Shown: piece by piece, positions 1-7,263 of the stretch
Numbering within the stretch: position 1 is the stretch's first letter
Layout: each line of letters begins with the position of its first letter
Assembly: GCF_003568865.1 (NCBI RefSeq)
Contig: NZ_CP031115.1
Coordinates: 1,860,001 to 1,924,000, forward strand
From: Rubrobacter indicoceani
Lineage (GTDB): Bacteria > Actinomycetota > Rubrobacteria > Rubrobacterales > Rubrobacteraceae
Direction: 5' to 3'
Length of the DNA: 64,000 bases
Program-made: the position numbers and the translations under genes
The notes under the pieces: model-generated
Seen by the model: the letters and a program-made list of their open reading frames with translations, nothing else
Told to the model about the DNA's origin: nothing
The model's database searches: none

Positions 1-1910
1 TCCTCAACCTCGATGCAGTTCGCCTCCGGGTTCCGGCACACGGCCAGCAAGAGCGAGAGGCGGGCGAGGTATCCCCGGAGCTTTGCCCACACCCCTTCGA
101 GCCTGGCCGGGAAACCCGGCTCCATCGCCTCCGCTCCGAGGGCGTTGATCTCAGAGGCGAAGACCCGTTTTGCCCCGGTCGTGAGGCGCAGAGGCTTGGG
201 TTTTGGATCGCCGTTCTCGTCGGTGGCAAGGGTGAGGACTGCGAGGCTCTCGTAGAGTGTGGCGTATTTCTGTTCCGCCTCCTGACTCACCTCGTGGTCG
301 GTGAAACGTATTTGTCTGGATTCGGGGTAGGCAAAAAGGAAACGGTCGGTAAGGCCGTCTTCCGATCCGGCTCCCAGCTCGGAGAGCATGGCGGGCTGTA
401 TGCCTCCGAAGAGAGAGACGAAGGGTTTGGCGACGATGATCGGCTCTCCCTGACGGCTTTTCCTATCAACAACGACCTCATCCCCCGACCAGAACGAGAG
501 CCAGTGCTGCCTGTCCGATCCCTTCCCCCCCTTGTACTGGTCCATGGAACGAACCCACCCGGAGAGTTCGTCCTTATAGACGAGAAGCCCCCGAGGGTTG
601 TCCTCCAGGATGGAGACGAGGGCCTCGACGGTGGTATCCGAGGCGACGGAGCGTTCCATGGTCGGCGGGGTCGGTTCTTCCGGCGCTGGCTCAGAGTTCT
701 TGCGGGCTGTACGCTGCTCGACCTCCCACTCCCGGACCTCCTGTTTCCAGACCTCTTTTCCCTCGGCGTAGTTTTTGCCGAACCCACGCTGACGCTCGAA
801 GGCGGGTTTCCTGGCGAGCTTGGCCGCCGGGGTCTTCATGGCTCCGGGGCTCGCGACGACGGCCACGAAGAGAGCGGCGTACTCTCGCCAGCCTCCTTTT
901 ATCTGAATGATGCGGCTCGTGCCGATGGCACTGCTGAGGGTGGCGAGCATCGGGAGAGCCACCAACTCGGGAGCGCAGCCGAGGGCGGCTTCGGACTCGG
1001 AAATTAAAGGCCGACAGGATGCGGGCATGGCGTCGGTTGGGAATTCTACGGTTTGAGACAGCGGCGGCGGGGATCCAACCGCGAGTTGTCTCGTGTCGTT
1101 CGCGCTACAAGAGTAAAACTCGCTCGTCCCGGAGAGAGCGCGAGCGATGGTGCGGCGACGGTAGTCCTTGCGGTTCCACTTGTCTCTCACGAGGTTGGAC
1201 CGGGAGAAGAGATCCTCTATGCGCTCTTCGTCGGGGCCGCACCAGAAGGCGAGCATGGAGACGAGGGCGAGGTCGGCCTCTGAGTCCGATGCGTAGCCGG
1301 TGCGGTCGCCTTCCCAGAGGCGGATAAACCTGTTTCCGTTCGCGGAGGAGATGGCGCGGCGCAGGATCTCGTCGTCGGAGAGGCCGTTCGGCGCGTGGCC
1401 GTTTCGGGGAGGCTCGGGCGGGAAGAGCTTCCGGTGCAGCCTGTCTATCTCTCTCTGACGGGCTTCGGTGCGGGCCGGGGTTCCGGGGAGCCTGTCTCCG
1501 GTTACGGTGAAGAAACGGCCCCGATCGTAGAGTTCGATGCGCCCCTTGCGGTTTCCGCCCCCGGGCAGCGTCGCACGGACGATAATGTGAATGCCTGTGC
1601 CGCTCGGAGATAGTTCGGTGTAGGAGTCGAGGTCGTCTACGATCTCCCTCGCCCACGACCCTACCTCTCCAGTGTCCGGGTTTACACATGAGTCGAGGTC
1701 CACGCCCAAGAACGGGTCCTGTTCGGTGAAGACGAAGCCGACGCCGTCGTAGTCCGGGGCGGCGCGTCTTACTTCGGAGAGCGTCGTCCACGTACTCGGG
1801 TCGTCGGTGCGGGCGCGTCGTCCGGTGGTCGGGGAGTACGGGACTTTGGTCTTTTTGCCGCCGGACCTATCTTCGTATCGCCAGCAGATCCACTGCGCGA
1901 AGTCTTTCAT
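1..1910 (-). CDS. AEP primase/polymerase fused to DUF3987 ATPase, partial
   Basis: Replication protein of the element, open at the left edge (636 codons visible). Residues 1-140 look like an archaeo-eukaryotic primase of the phage NrS-1 type: D71 and D73 in VDLDSC give the metal-binding DxD, and SGTGIH (103-108) gives the nucleotide-binding histidine. Residues about 180-260, with the run SEADLALVSMLAFWCGPDEE, match the helix-bundle domain that follows in that family. From about residue 290 the chain matches DUF3987, an ATPase/helicase-like domain, with a variant P-loop SPGAMKT (354-360). The ATG at 1908-1910 overlaps the stop of the upstream 62-aa gene as ATGA, so the two are probably translationally coupled. 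The domain names come from recall of family sequences, not from a search. Confidence 0.85.
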   Translation of the reverse strand, partial: MKDFAQWICWRYEDRSGGKKTKVPYSPTTGRRARTDDPSTWTTLSEVRRAAPDYDGVGFVFTEQDPFLGVDLDSCVNPDTGEVGSWAREIVDDLDSYTELSPSGTGIHIIVRATLPGGGNRKGRIELYDRGRFFTVTGDRLPGTPARTEARQREIDRLHRKLFPPEPPRNGHAPNGLSDDEILRRAISSANGNRFIRLWEGDRTGYASDSEADLALVSMLAFWCGPDEERIEDLFSRSNLVRDKWNRKDYRRRTIARALSGTSEFYSCSANDTRQLAVGSPPPLSQTVEFPTDAMPASCRPLISESEAALGCAPELVALPMLATLSSAIGTSRIIQIKGGWREYAALFVAVVASPGAMKTPAAKLARKPAFERQRGFGKNYAEGKEVWKQEVREWEVEQRTARKNSEPAPEEPTPPTMERSVASDTTVEALVSILEDNPRGLLVYKDELSGWVRSMDQYKGGKGSDRQHWLSFWSGDEVVVDRKSRQGEPIIVAKPFVSLFGGIQPAMLSELGAGSEDGLTDRFLFAYPESRQIRFTDHEVSQEAEQKYATLYESLAVLTLATDENGDPKPKPLRLTTGAKRVFASEINALGAEAMEPGFPARLEGVWAKLRGYLARLSLLLAVCRNPEANCIEVE

Positions 1911-2095
1911 CTCGTCCTCCTCGTCCGTGGGTTGTAGCGGGCTTCGAGGAGGGCGGCGCGTTCTCTCGCCGCCTGCGTCGCGGCTTGCCAGTCGCGTCTA
2001 CGGATGGCGTCGCGCTCGGCGAGGATAAGGCTTGCTGTGCCGACGGGGGCGTACGACGGGTCTGGTGTCTGCTTTTCTTTTTTCATGGACATCAC
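1907..2095 (-). CDS. Small charged protein coupled to the primase
   Basis: 62 aa, rich in Lys, Arg, Ala and Glu, with a predicted helix around residues 24-52 (AERDAIRRRDWQAATQAARE). No family is recognised. It is supported mainly by its position: its stop overlaps the start of the primase gene as ATGA, and it lies in the same minus-strand run as the 454-aa gene and the lexA-like gene. The first codon is GTG at 2093-2095; ATG codons follow at residues 2 and 4 and no clear SD decides between them. It may be a small replication accessory factor, which is inference. Confidence 0.5.
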   Translation of the reverse strand: MMSMKKEKQTPDPSYAPVGTASLILAERDAIRRRDWQAATQAARERAALLEARYNPRTRRTR

Positions 2096-2119
2096 GGTAG
2101 ATTGTCGGCTTTGTTTGCA

Positions 2120-2155
2120 GTACCGGAATTGGGCGGGGCGCGAAATTCCGGGTAC
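2120..2155. repeat. 36-bp inverted repeat, copy 1 (matches 13393-13428)
   Basis: The left end GTACCGGAAT and the right end ATTCCGGGTAC are inverted relative to each other apart from one extra C. The same arms, at the same total length of 36 bp, occur at 13393-13428, while the centre differs. Copy 1 lies in the gap between the 454-aa gene and the 62-aa gene. Conserved arms with a drifting centre suggest a protein-binding or structured-RNA site. Confidence 0.65.
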
Positions 2156-2179
2156 GTGAGGAGGCGTCCTCAGGCGGGT

Positions 2180-3544
2180 TCAGGTCCGATGCCTCTGTTC
2201 TTCTTCGACCTGCTCCAGAGCGGTCTCGTAGGTGAGGTCCGAGGCTTCGGCGACGGCTTCGGCTTCGCGATGAGTGTTGCTCATTGCCTGCCAGCGGGCG
2301 ATGTCTGCTTTCATGGACTCGGCATGGAGGATCCAGCCTTCTTCTCCGAGGGCGGCGTAAAGGAGCTTGCGCCCGCGCCCGACCGTTTTTCTTGCGGTGG
2401 GGTGATCTCCCTTGTACGAGATGTCTTTCGGGGGCGGTATGCCGAGTCTTTCACCGATCTCCCGGTACGTCAGGCCGACTACGTCCCGGAGTACGACGGA
2501 CTCTATGTCGCGTCCGGCGGTACGGTGCGACGGGACCGCACCTTTTGCGGGCGTTCCATACTCGACGTAGTTGAGGGTTTTGCTGGTGGTGTCGAGGAGG
2601 CTGTTTATGTGCGAGCAGGCGTTCGAGATGAGGCCGATGCGGTCCTCGCGGGTCAGGTCGTCGAAGTCGCTCCGGTGATGGCGCAGGAGTAGAAGGACGT
2701 AGTCGAGGGGAGCGGGGCTTCCCAGCTTCTGAAGTTTCTTGCGGAACTCGCGGGGGTGTTCCGACATCGCTTTTGTCCAGGTCTCCCTGAAGCTCTGGCC
2801 CAGGCCGGGCAGCAGGTTCGGAAGCACTTCCCGAAGCAGCGGTATGTCTATCTCGCGGCCTTCGAGGCAGGTCACGGCGCAGAAGATGGCGTTGTCGGTC
2901 TTCAGGGGCCTGTCGGTGATGGTCGGTTGGCGGTATCCGAGGTGAGTCCGGGAGCCTTCGAGGTCGAGCCAGAGGGTCTGCCGACTGTTTTCGAGGTGCA
3001 CGGGGTAGGACTCGCCGTAGAGCGGGAGCGGCCTCGGCTTCCCGGAGAGTTGACCGGCCTGCTTTTTGAGCGGGAGGTCGGACGCCTCGCGTGTTCCGTA
3101 GTATCCGATCCTGAGCAGTTCTTCGATCCACTCATAGAAGTGCTGGGGGAGATCCGTGGCGGCGCAGGCCATCCCACCGTAGAGATCTTCCCTGTACCCC
3201 TCCATGTCCCCGTCCCAGGGCGGAAGGTCCCAGGGGTCCTCCGGACCGACGCTCGGCGGAAGCACCGTTTCCGTCCAGCCGATCCGAAAGAAGCCGTCTC
3301 GCTCACAGGGGGTCATCGAGCCGATAACTCCTTCAAGCTCCGGGAAACCACCGAGAGCGCGACCCCGCTCGAAGCGGTCCGCCACCTCCGCCCGGAAGTG
3401 CTCGTCCTGGCTTACGCGCTCCGCGAATGACCTTCCGTACGCCTCCAGAGCCGGTCCGAAAGCGGGGCCGAAGAGTCCCTTGAGTTCCTCCAGCAACCCT
3501 CGCCGACGATCCTCTTTGTGTCTGTCGTGTTGCATCTCCTCCAT
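2180..3544 (-). CDS. Hypothetical protein with C-terminal sigma-like HTH
   Basis: 454 aa. Residues 1-340 match nothing I recognise; they are acidic and Trp/Pro-rich around 85-115. Residues 345-400 (ESVVLRDVVGLTYREIGERL, then a GRGRK segment) resemble a sigma-70 region-4 / LuxR-type helix-turn-helix, so the protein probably binds DNA. The ATG at 3544 follows GGGGGAGAGGA; a second ATG three codons on also has a purine-rich run before it. The gene sits between the lexA-like gene and the primase on the same strand with short gaps, which suggests control of element replication or transcription. A replication-initiator role is an alternative. Confidence 0.7.
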   Translation of the reverse strand: MEEMQHDRHKEDRRRGLLEELKGLFGPAFGPALEAYGRSFAERVSQDEHFRAEVADRFERGRALGGFPELEGVIGSMTPCERDGFFRIGWTETVLPPSVGPEDPWDLPPWDGDMEGYREDLYGGMACAATDLPQHFYEWIEELLRIGYYGTREASDLPLKKQAGQLSGKPRPLPLYGESYPVHLENSRQTLWLDLEGSRTHLGYRQPTITDRPLKTDNAIFCAVTCLEGREIDIPLLREVLPNLLPGLGQSFRETWTKAMSEHPREFRKKLQKLGSPAPLDYVLLLLRHHRSDFDDLTREDRIGLISNACSHINSLLDTTSKTLNYVEYGTPAKGAVPSHRTAGRDIESVVLRDVVGLTYREIGERLGIPPPKDISYKGDHPTARKTVGRGRKLLYAALGEEGWILHAESMKADIARWQAMSNTHREAEAVAEASDLTYETALEQVEEEQRHRT

Positions 3545-3610
3545 TCCTCTCCCCCGTTCGAGGTGCGCGAAGACCGAGCGTGCAGCGCCTCTTTCACTAC
3601 CAGCCTGTTT

Positions 3611-4243
3611 TTAACGACTACGCGGCGGATGCACCACGTACACCACCCGGCCCTGCACCTTTACGTCCCCAGCATCCACGACTATGTCTTCGTGGTCTCC
3701 ATTCTCCGGCCTGAGGCGAACGTTCTCGCCCTCCCGGAACAATCGCTTGACGGTCACCTCGTCTCCGTTTCCGATGAGCGCGGCGACGACGGTTCCGTCG
3801 GGTGGGTCTTCGTCCTTCTCTATTATCAGGAGATCCCCATCTGCTATGTGGGCGCCGATCATAGACTCCCCAACCACCCGTAGCAGATACCTCTCTCTGC
3901 CCGAACGCGAACCGAGCAGATCCTGCGCGAGCGAATACGCCTCGTCCCCCAAAGCGACCGCCTCCAGCCCGCGCCCGGCGGCGATGCGACCCAGAAGGGG
4001 CATCTCCCCCGCCGCCTCCCAGCCCCGCTCAGTGAGTCGGATGTCGCGGGCGCGTCCTCCGCCGCGACGCTCTATGAGGCCGTCCTCTTCGAGCTGCCGA
4101 AGATACTTGTAAGCTGTCTGAGAGCTGCTCAGGCCGACGGCCTCCCCGACCTCGCGCACGCTCGGCGAACCGTCGCCTTCGCCAAAGCAGCGCGCAAGGT
4201 ACTTCAGCACTTCCATACGCCTCTCAAAGTTCTTACGCACCAT
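3611..4243 (-). CDS. LexA-like repressor (S24 autocleaving)
   Basis: 210 aa, the usual LexA length. The N-terminal winged HTH spans about residues 8-60 (SVREVGEAVGLSSSQTAYKY). The C-terminal S24 peptidase has the Ala89-Gly90 cleavage site in IAAGRGLEA, the catalytic serine S127 in GESM and the lysine K166 in VTVKRL, so autocleavage should be possible. The start ATG is preceded by GGAGGT at 6 nt. Its promoter carries a CAAAC-N4-GTTTG operator over the -35, and the same arrangement sits before the TcmP operon, so it probably represses itself and that operon and releases both upon DNA damage. Because it lies inside a mobile element it is probably an element regulator rather than the host LexA. 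Confidence 0.85.
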   Translation of the reverse strand: MVRKNFERRMEVLKYLARCFGEGDGSPSVREVGEAVGLSSSQTAYKYLRQLEEDGLIERRGGGRARDIRLTERGWEAAGEMPLLGRIAAGRGLEAVALGDEAYSLAQDLLGSRSGRERYLLRVVGESMIGAHIADGDLLIIEKDEDPPDGTVVAALIGNGDEVTVKRLFREGENVRLRPENGDHEDIVVDAGDVKVQGRVVYVVHPPRSR

Positions 4244-4278
4244 CGTGGTACCTCCACAATGAACATCACCTGAGAAGC

Positions 4279-4319
4279 ACCTTAGCGCAAGCTACGGCTT
4301 ATTGCAAACTGGTGTTTGC
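4279..4319 (-). promoter_or_regulatory. Promoter and operator of the lexA-like gene
   Basis: On the minus strand: -35 TTGCAA (4302-4307), 17-bp spacer, -10 TAAGGT (4279-4284). The palindrome GCAAAC-N4-GTTTGC at 4304-4319 overlaps the -35. It resembles the Gram-positive LexA box CGAAC-N4-GTTCG with one changed base per arm. The copy at 6085-6125 has the same elements at the same spacings. Confidence 0.75.
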
Positions 4320-4345
4320 TTTAGGATGATTCTTCTGGAGGTCTT

Positions 4346-5251
4346 TTAAGGTTTCAGAATATGGTTCGCTATCTTTACTGCAGTCGGCGCGCCCACAGGG
4401 TTGGCTGCTGCGAAGCACAGCAAGTAGAGAGGGACGTTTGTGGAGTTCTTAAGTGGCAGGGGCTTCTCTGCTACGCCGGGAAATATGGTTTTGAGACGTT
4501 TCACAAAGAAAGCACCGATGCTGTCGAAGTTCGCTTGCTTTTCGAGTACGGCTTCTTCGTTATCGAAGAGCATAAGAGCATCGGACTCTTTCTCGGGCGT
4601 TCTGTAGAATGCTTCTCTCCAGCTTTCGGTGCCGAACATTCTGGTAAGACGTTCAGCGTGGGCGGCTTCTGGCAGGCGTTTTCTGGTCAGGAGACGATTT
4701 ACGGCCTGACCGAGCGGAAAGAGGAGCCAGAGATCCACAGCTTTGGTCCGGGCGATGGCTTCTATGGTAGCCCAGTCTACTTGCATGCCATAAGGATCTA
4801 GGAACACGACAGCTCTGTTGCTTTTCCAGTTGGTGTTCCGGCACCATTTCTGTAAGAAGTCGTTGGCGTCTGCGACCTCGATCGTAATCCTGTCGGCTAG
4901 ATCGGGGAACTCATGTCTGAGTCTGTCTAGAGAAGCAGCGTGTTCGCGACTCCTATCTATGAACACATAGTTATCGAATTGGTTCTCTTGCCTGAGCGCA
5001 ACGTATGCGCTTCCCTCCTTGAGATAGTTGGTGTCGTCATCTTCAAGAGCATCTTCAAAGAGCGAGCCTTCTACGCGGTCCTCGGCTACTGCTGATGCTA
5101 TGCGTCCGGTTCCGGCGAAAGCGTCCAGATAGTAGGTTCCGAGCTTCGAGGCGGTTTCGTTGCGCGTAAAGATCGTCATGTACGCCTCGAGATACTTGTC
5201 CACACGTCTGAGCTTGTCTTCAGTCCACGGTCCTCCAAACGCGTGTTCCAT
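4346..5251 (-). CDS. tcmP: Three-Cys-motif partner protein TcmP
   Basis: 301 aa. TcmP proteins are encoded beside three-Cys-motif (Gp37/Gp68) proteins, as here: the partner ends 15 bp upstream. The fold looks like a methyltransferase-type Rossmann domain, with DAFAGTGR at 43-50 and a DPYG motif at 152-155 (VVFLDPYGMQVDW), like the DPPY of N6-adenine methyltransferases. The N-terminal GPWTEDKLRRVDKYLEAY is characteristic of the family. The biochemical role of TcmP is not established; nucleic-acid modification or phage defence is inference. The operon starts at a promoter that shares its operator with the lexA-like gene. Confidence 0.85.
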   Translation of the reverse strand: MEHAFGGPWTEDKLRRVDKYLEAYMTIFTRNETASKLGTYYLDAFAGTGRIASAVAEDRVEGSLFEDALEDDDTNYLKEGSAYVALRQENQFDNYVFIDRSREHAASLDRLRHEFPDLADRITIEVADANDFLQKWCRNTNWKSNRAVVFLDPYGMQVDWATIEAIARTKAVDLWLLFPLGQAVNRLLTRKRLPEAAHAERLTRMFGTESWREAFYRTPEKESDALMLFDNEEAVLEKQANFDSIGAFFVKRLKTIFPGVAEKPLPLKNSTNVPLYLLCFAAANPVGAPTAVKIANHILKP

Positions 5252-5266
5252 GAGTGTATAACCCTT

Positions 5267-6007
5267 TCAGCCTGTGAAGACGCTCATCCACCGTTCGGTG
5301 TGAGCGAGATATGCTCGAGGCATCTCGTCGTAGGTGCGTCCGTCGAGTTCGCGGCCTTTGGCTTTCGGGCGTATTCCGCCCCACTGTTTGAAGAAGAACG
5401 CACTGTCGGCCTCGTGTGTCTGCTCGCGTATGTCTTTTACCCATTGGGCTTCTATCGGGCGATGTCTGGGACCGGACTCGCCGCCGACGATCACCCAGTG
5501 GATGCCACCTAAGTCGAGGTCCAGAGGTCCGAGTAGCGGCTCACACGACAGGAAACGAACCGCCGCAGGCACCCGCCTCAGATAATCCACCCGGTAGGCG
5601 TAGTCCTGGTTCTCGACTGAGACGCCCATCCATACGTTCTCCGGCCAGGGGAGGTCGTCGGAGAGTTCGACGAGACGCTCGTGTCGCTTGGTGAGGATCT
5701 GGAACACATGGCTGGGACATTCTTCCATGACCTTGAAGATCTCCTGCAGAAACTCCAGCGGCATGCGCTCGTGGAAGAGATCGCTCATGGAGTTGACGAA
5801 CACCCGGCTCGGCTTGCGCCAACGTCTCGGCTCGTCCAGCCGTCCGGGATGCAGGGTGAAATCGAAGCCGTTCTCGAAGTGGTTGTGAAAACGCTTTGTA
5901 AGAGCCTCTGCATAGCAGTTTTTGCAACCGGGGCTGACCTTATTGCAGCCCGTAGTCGGGTTCCAGGTCTTATCCGTCCACTCTATCGCCGTGCTGGTAC
6001 TCGACAC
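5267..6007 (-). CDS. Phage Gp37/Gp68 family three-Cys-motif protein (DUF5131)
   Basis: 246 aa from the GTG at 6005-6007, chosen because GGGAGG lies 6 nt upstream and the family N-terminus (AIEWTDKTWNPTTGC) follows at once. The open frame extends 25 codons further upstream without an SD. The cysteines C21, C28 and C31 form CX6CX2CYA, reminiscent of a radical-SAM iron-sulphur site. LTKRHERL and VIVGGESGPRHRPI are also typical of the family. It forms an operon with tcmP. Known members come mainly from phages and mobile elements; the substrate is unknown. Confidence 0.87.
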   Translation of the reverse strand: MSSTSTAIEWTDKTWNPTTGCNKVSPGCKNCYAEALTKRFHNHFENGFDFTLHPGRLDEPRRWRKPSRVFVNSMSDLFHERMPLEFLQEIFKVMEECPSHVFQILTKRHERLVELSDDLPWPENVWMGVSVENQDYAYRVDYLRRVPAAVRFLSCEPLLGPLDLDLGGIHWVIVGGESGPRHRPIEAQWVKDIREQTHEADSAFFFKQWGGIRPKAKGRELDGRTYDEMPRAYLAHTERWMSVFTG

Positions 6008-6084
6008 CGCTTTCCTCCCAGGTTCCTCATCCCGCAGTAAACACCAAAAGCGAAAGGATTGCGCTCGCTTCCATGCCAACACAT

Positions 6085-6125
6085 ACCTTAGCGTATTTCG
6101 CGCTGTATTACAAACATATGTTTGT
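6085..6125 (-). promoter_or_regulatory. LexA-type operator and promoter of the three-Cys/TcmP operon
   Basis: On the minus strand: -35 TTGTAA (6108-6113), 17-bp spacer, -10 TAAGGT (6085-6090). The 16-bp perfect palindrome ACAAACATATGTTTGT at 6110-6125 overlaps the -35. The order, the spacing and the GCTAAGGT sequence around the -10 repeat those of the lexA-like promoter at 4279-4319. The site also lies about 50 bp upstream of the divergent antitoxin gene and could affect it. Confidence 0.8.
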
Positions 6126-6160
6126 TAATGTTACTTGGACCTTGCCCGGACGATGAGAGG

Positions 6161-6166
6161 TAGAAT
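6161..6166 (+). promoter_or_regulatory. Candidate -10 of the antitoxin-toxin operon, leaderless
   Basis: TAGAAT is followed by 6 nt and then the ATG of the antitoxin, a spacing at which transcription would begin at or very near the start codon. No good -35 is seen at 17 bp (TTGGAC lies 20 bp upstream). Confidence 0.4.
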
Positions 6167-6172
6167 GTTTCC

Positions 6173-6421
6173 ATGGATATGAAGTTGACGTTGCCGGATG
6201 AAGTTTTGAAGGCTCTGGGTGCTGAACCGGAGCGCGGGGTGCTTGAGGGTGTCTTGCTGCTGTTGGTGAGCGAGGGGAAGATGAGCGTGGCTCGGGCGGG
6301 GGAGATCCTGAGCCTCGGGAGTCGCCACGCGGCGATACGCTGGTACACGGGACACGGTCTTCCCTATCCGGACCTCTCCGAGGATGACCTCGCCGACGAC
6401 CTGGACTATGCCTCGTCGTAG
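6173..6421 (+). CDS. UPF0175-like antitoxin
   Basis: 82 aa. The conserved centre (LLLVSEGKMSVARAGEIL, then HAAIRWYTGHGLPYPDLSEDDL) fits the UPF0175 / HTH antitoxin family found before DUF3368 toxins: a short helix-turn-helix followed by a tail that binds the toxin. The DUF3368 gene starts 15 bp downstream. A related but damaged copy lies at 12895-13137. Autoregulation is expected for such pairs but is not shown here. Confidence 0.8.
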   Translation: MDMKLTLPDEVLKALGAEPERGVLEGVLLLLVSEGKMSVARAGEILSLGSRHAAIRWYTGHGLPYPDLSEDDLADDLDYASS

Positions 6422-6436
6422 CGGCTACGCGGTATT

Positions 6437-6952
6437 GTGCCTTCTGGCGTGAACCGCCCCGGTAGAGAAGTCGCTGTCTTCGACACGAGTCCCCTCGTCT
6501 TTCTCGATGTTCTCGGTTACGCGAGTCTGCTCGCGGAGATTCACGTCGTTTTCGTACCTCCGGCGGTGGCGGAGGAGTTGGCGGCTTCACCTGGAGAGCC
6601 GGGGAGTGGAATCCCGGAGGAAGCGTGGGTGGAGGTCAGGGAGCCGGAGGCCGGGATCCTGCGGACGGTCGAGGGTGAGATGACCGAAGGGCGAGGCGAG
6701 AAGGAAGCGATCGCACTCGCCCTGACCCTTGGCGTGCTAGTCGTTCTCGATGACAAGAGAGCGCGAAGGCATGCCCGGCGGATGGGGTTGAGGTTGACAG
6801 GCACGTTGGGTGTACTTCTCAGGCTGCACCGTTTGGGACTCGCTACCCGGAGCCTCGAAGAAGACCTCCGGTTGTTGGAGGAGGCGGATATGCGAATCAC
6901 ACCTGACCTGAAGCGGAGGATCCTCGAAGCCGGTGAAGGCAACTCTCTCTGA
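6437..6952 (+). CDS. DUF3368 PIN-like nuclease toxin
   Basis: 171 aa. DUF3368 proteins are PIN-fold ribonuclease toxins. The first acidic site is D16 in VFDTSPLVFLD; EKEAIALAL and VVLDDKRARRHARRMG supply the later conserved acidic residues, and the helix TGTLGVLLRLHRLGL is typical of the family. The GTG at 6437 begins 15 bp after the antitoxin stop, without a strong SD. It forms an operon with the antitoxin. Its 3' end abuts an excisionase-like remnant on the other strand. Confidence 0.82.
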   Translation: MPSGVNRPGREVAVFDTSPLVFLDVLGYASLLAEIHVVFVPPAVAEELAASPGEPGSGIPEEAWVEVREPEAGILRTVEGEMTEGRGEKEAIALALTLGVLVVLDDKRARRHARRMGLRLTGTLGVLLRLHRLGLATRSLEEDLRLLEEADMRITPDLKRRILEAGEGNSL

Positions 6953-6957
6953 CGGGT

Positions 6958-7053
6958 TGCATCGAGGTAGCTCTGCTTCTGTAACCACCTCTCCAGCTCA
7001 CCTCGATTTACCCGAACCGAGCGGCCTGTTTGGACGGCGGGGCCGTATCCTCC
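6958..7053 (-). pseudogene. Remnant of excisionase-like HTH gene
   Basis: The translation GRSVRVNRGELERWLQKQSY almost repeats the C-terminal half of the intact excisionase-like protein at 13142-13333 (GRSVRVNRKELERWLQQQSY). The N-terminal half is missing, and the frame runs past the usual stop into sequence antisense to the toxin gene. Together with the antitoxin upstream it forms a copy of the antitoxin/excisionase module at 12895-13333. Confidence 0.75.
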
Positions 7054-7263
7054 CGCAGCACGTGAACCGCTCGGAGGGGTGCTTCCTGCGTGGGCGTGCG
7101 GGCCGGAAGATGCAGAAGAAGGGCGGGGTGAGTCTCTCCAGCAAAGGTGGGATCCCGGGCTGCACCCACGTGCCGGCTCGCCGGTCACGAACGGCTGCAC
7201 TACCGCGAGGTCGCTTTCGGGGGCGGCGGACGGACCCGTCCTCGGGTGGGTTTCGGGCTACGG

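Noticed and set aside
1105-1791. 228-codon Arg-rich minus-strand frame
   Set aside because: Shifted frame within the primase gene; the primase frame from 1910 has clear AEP motifs.
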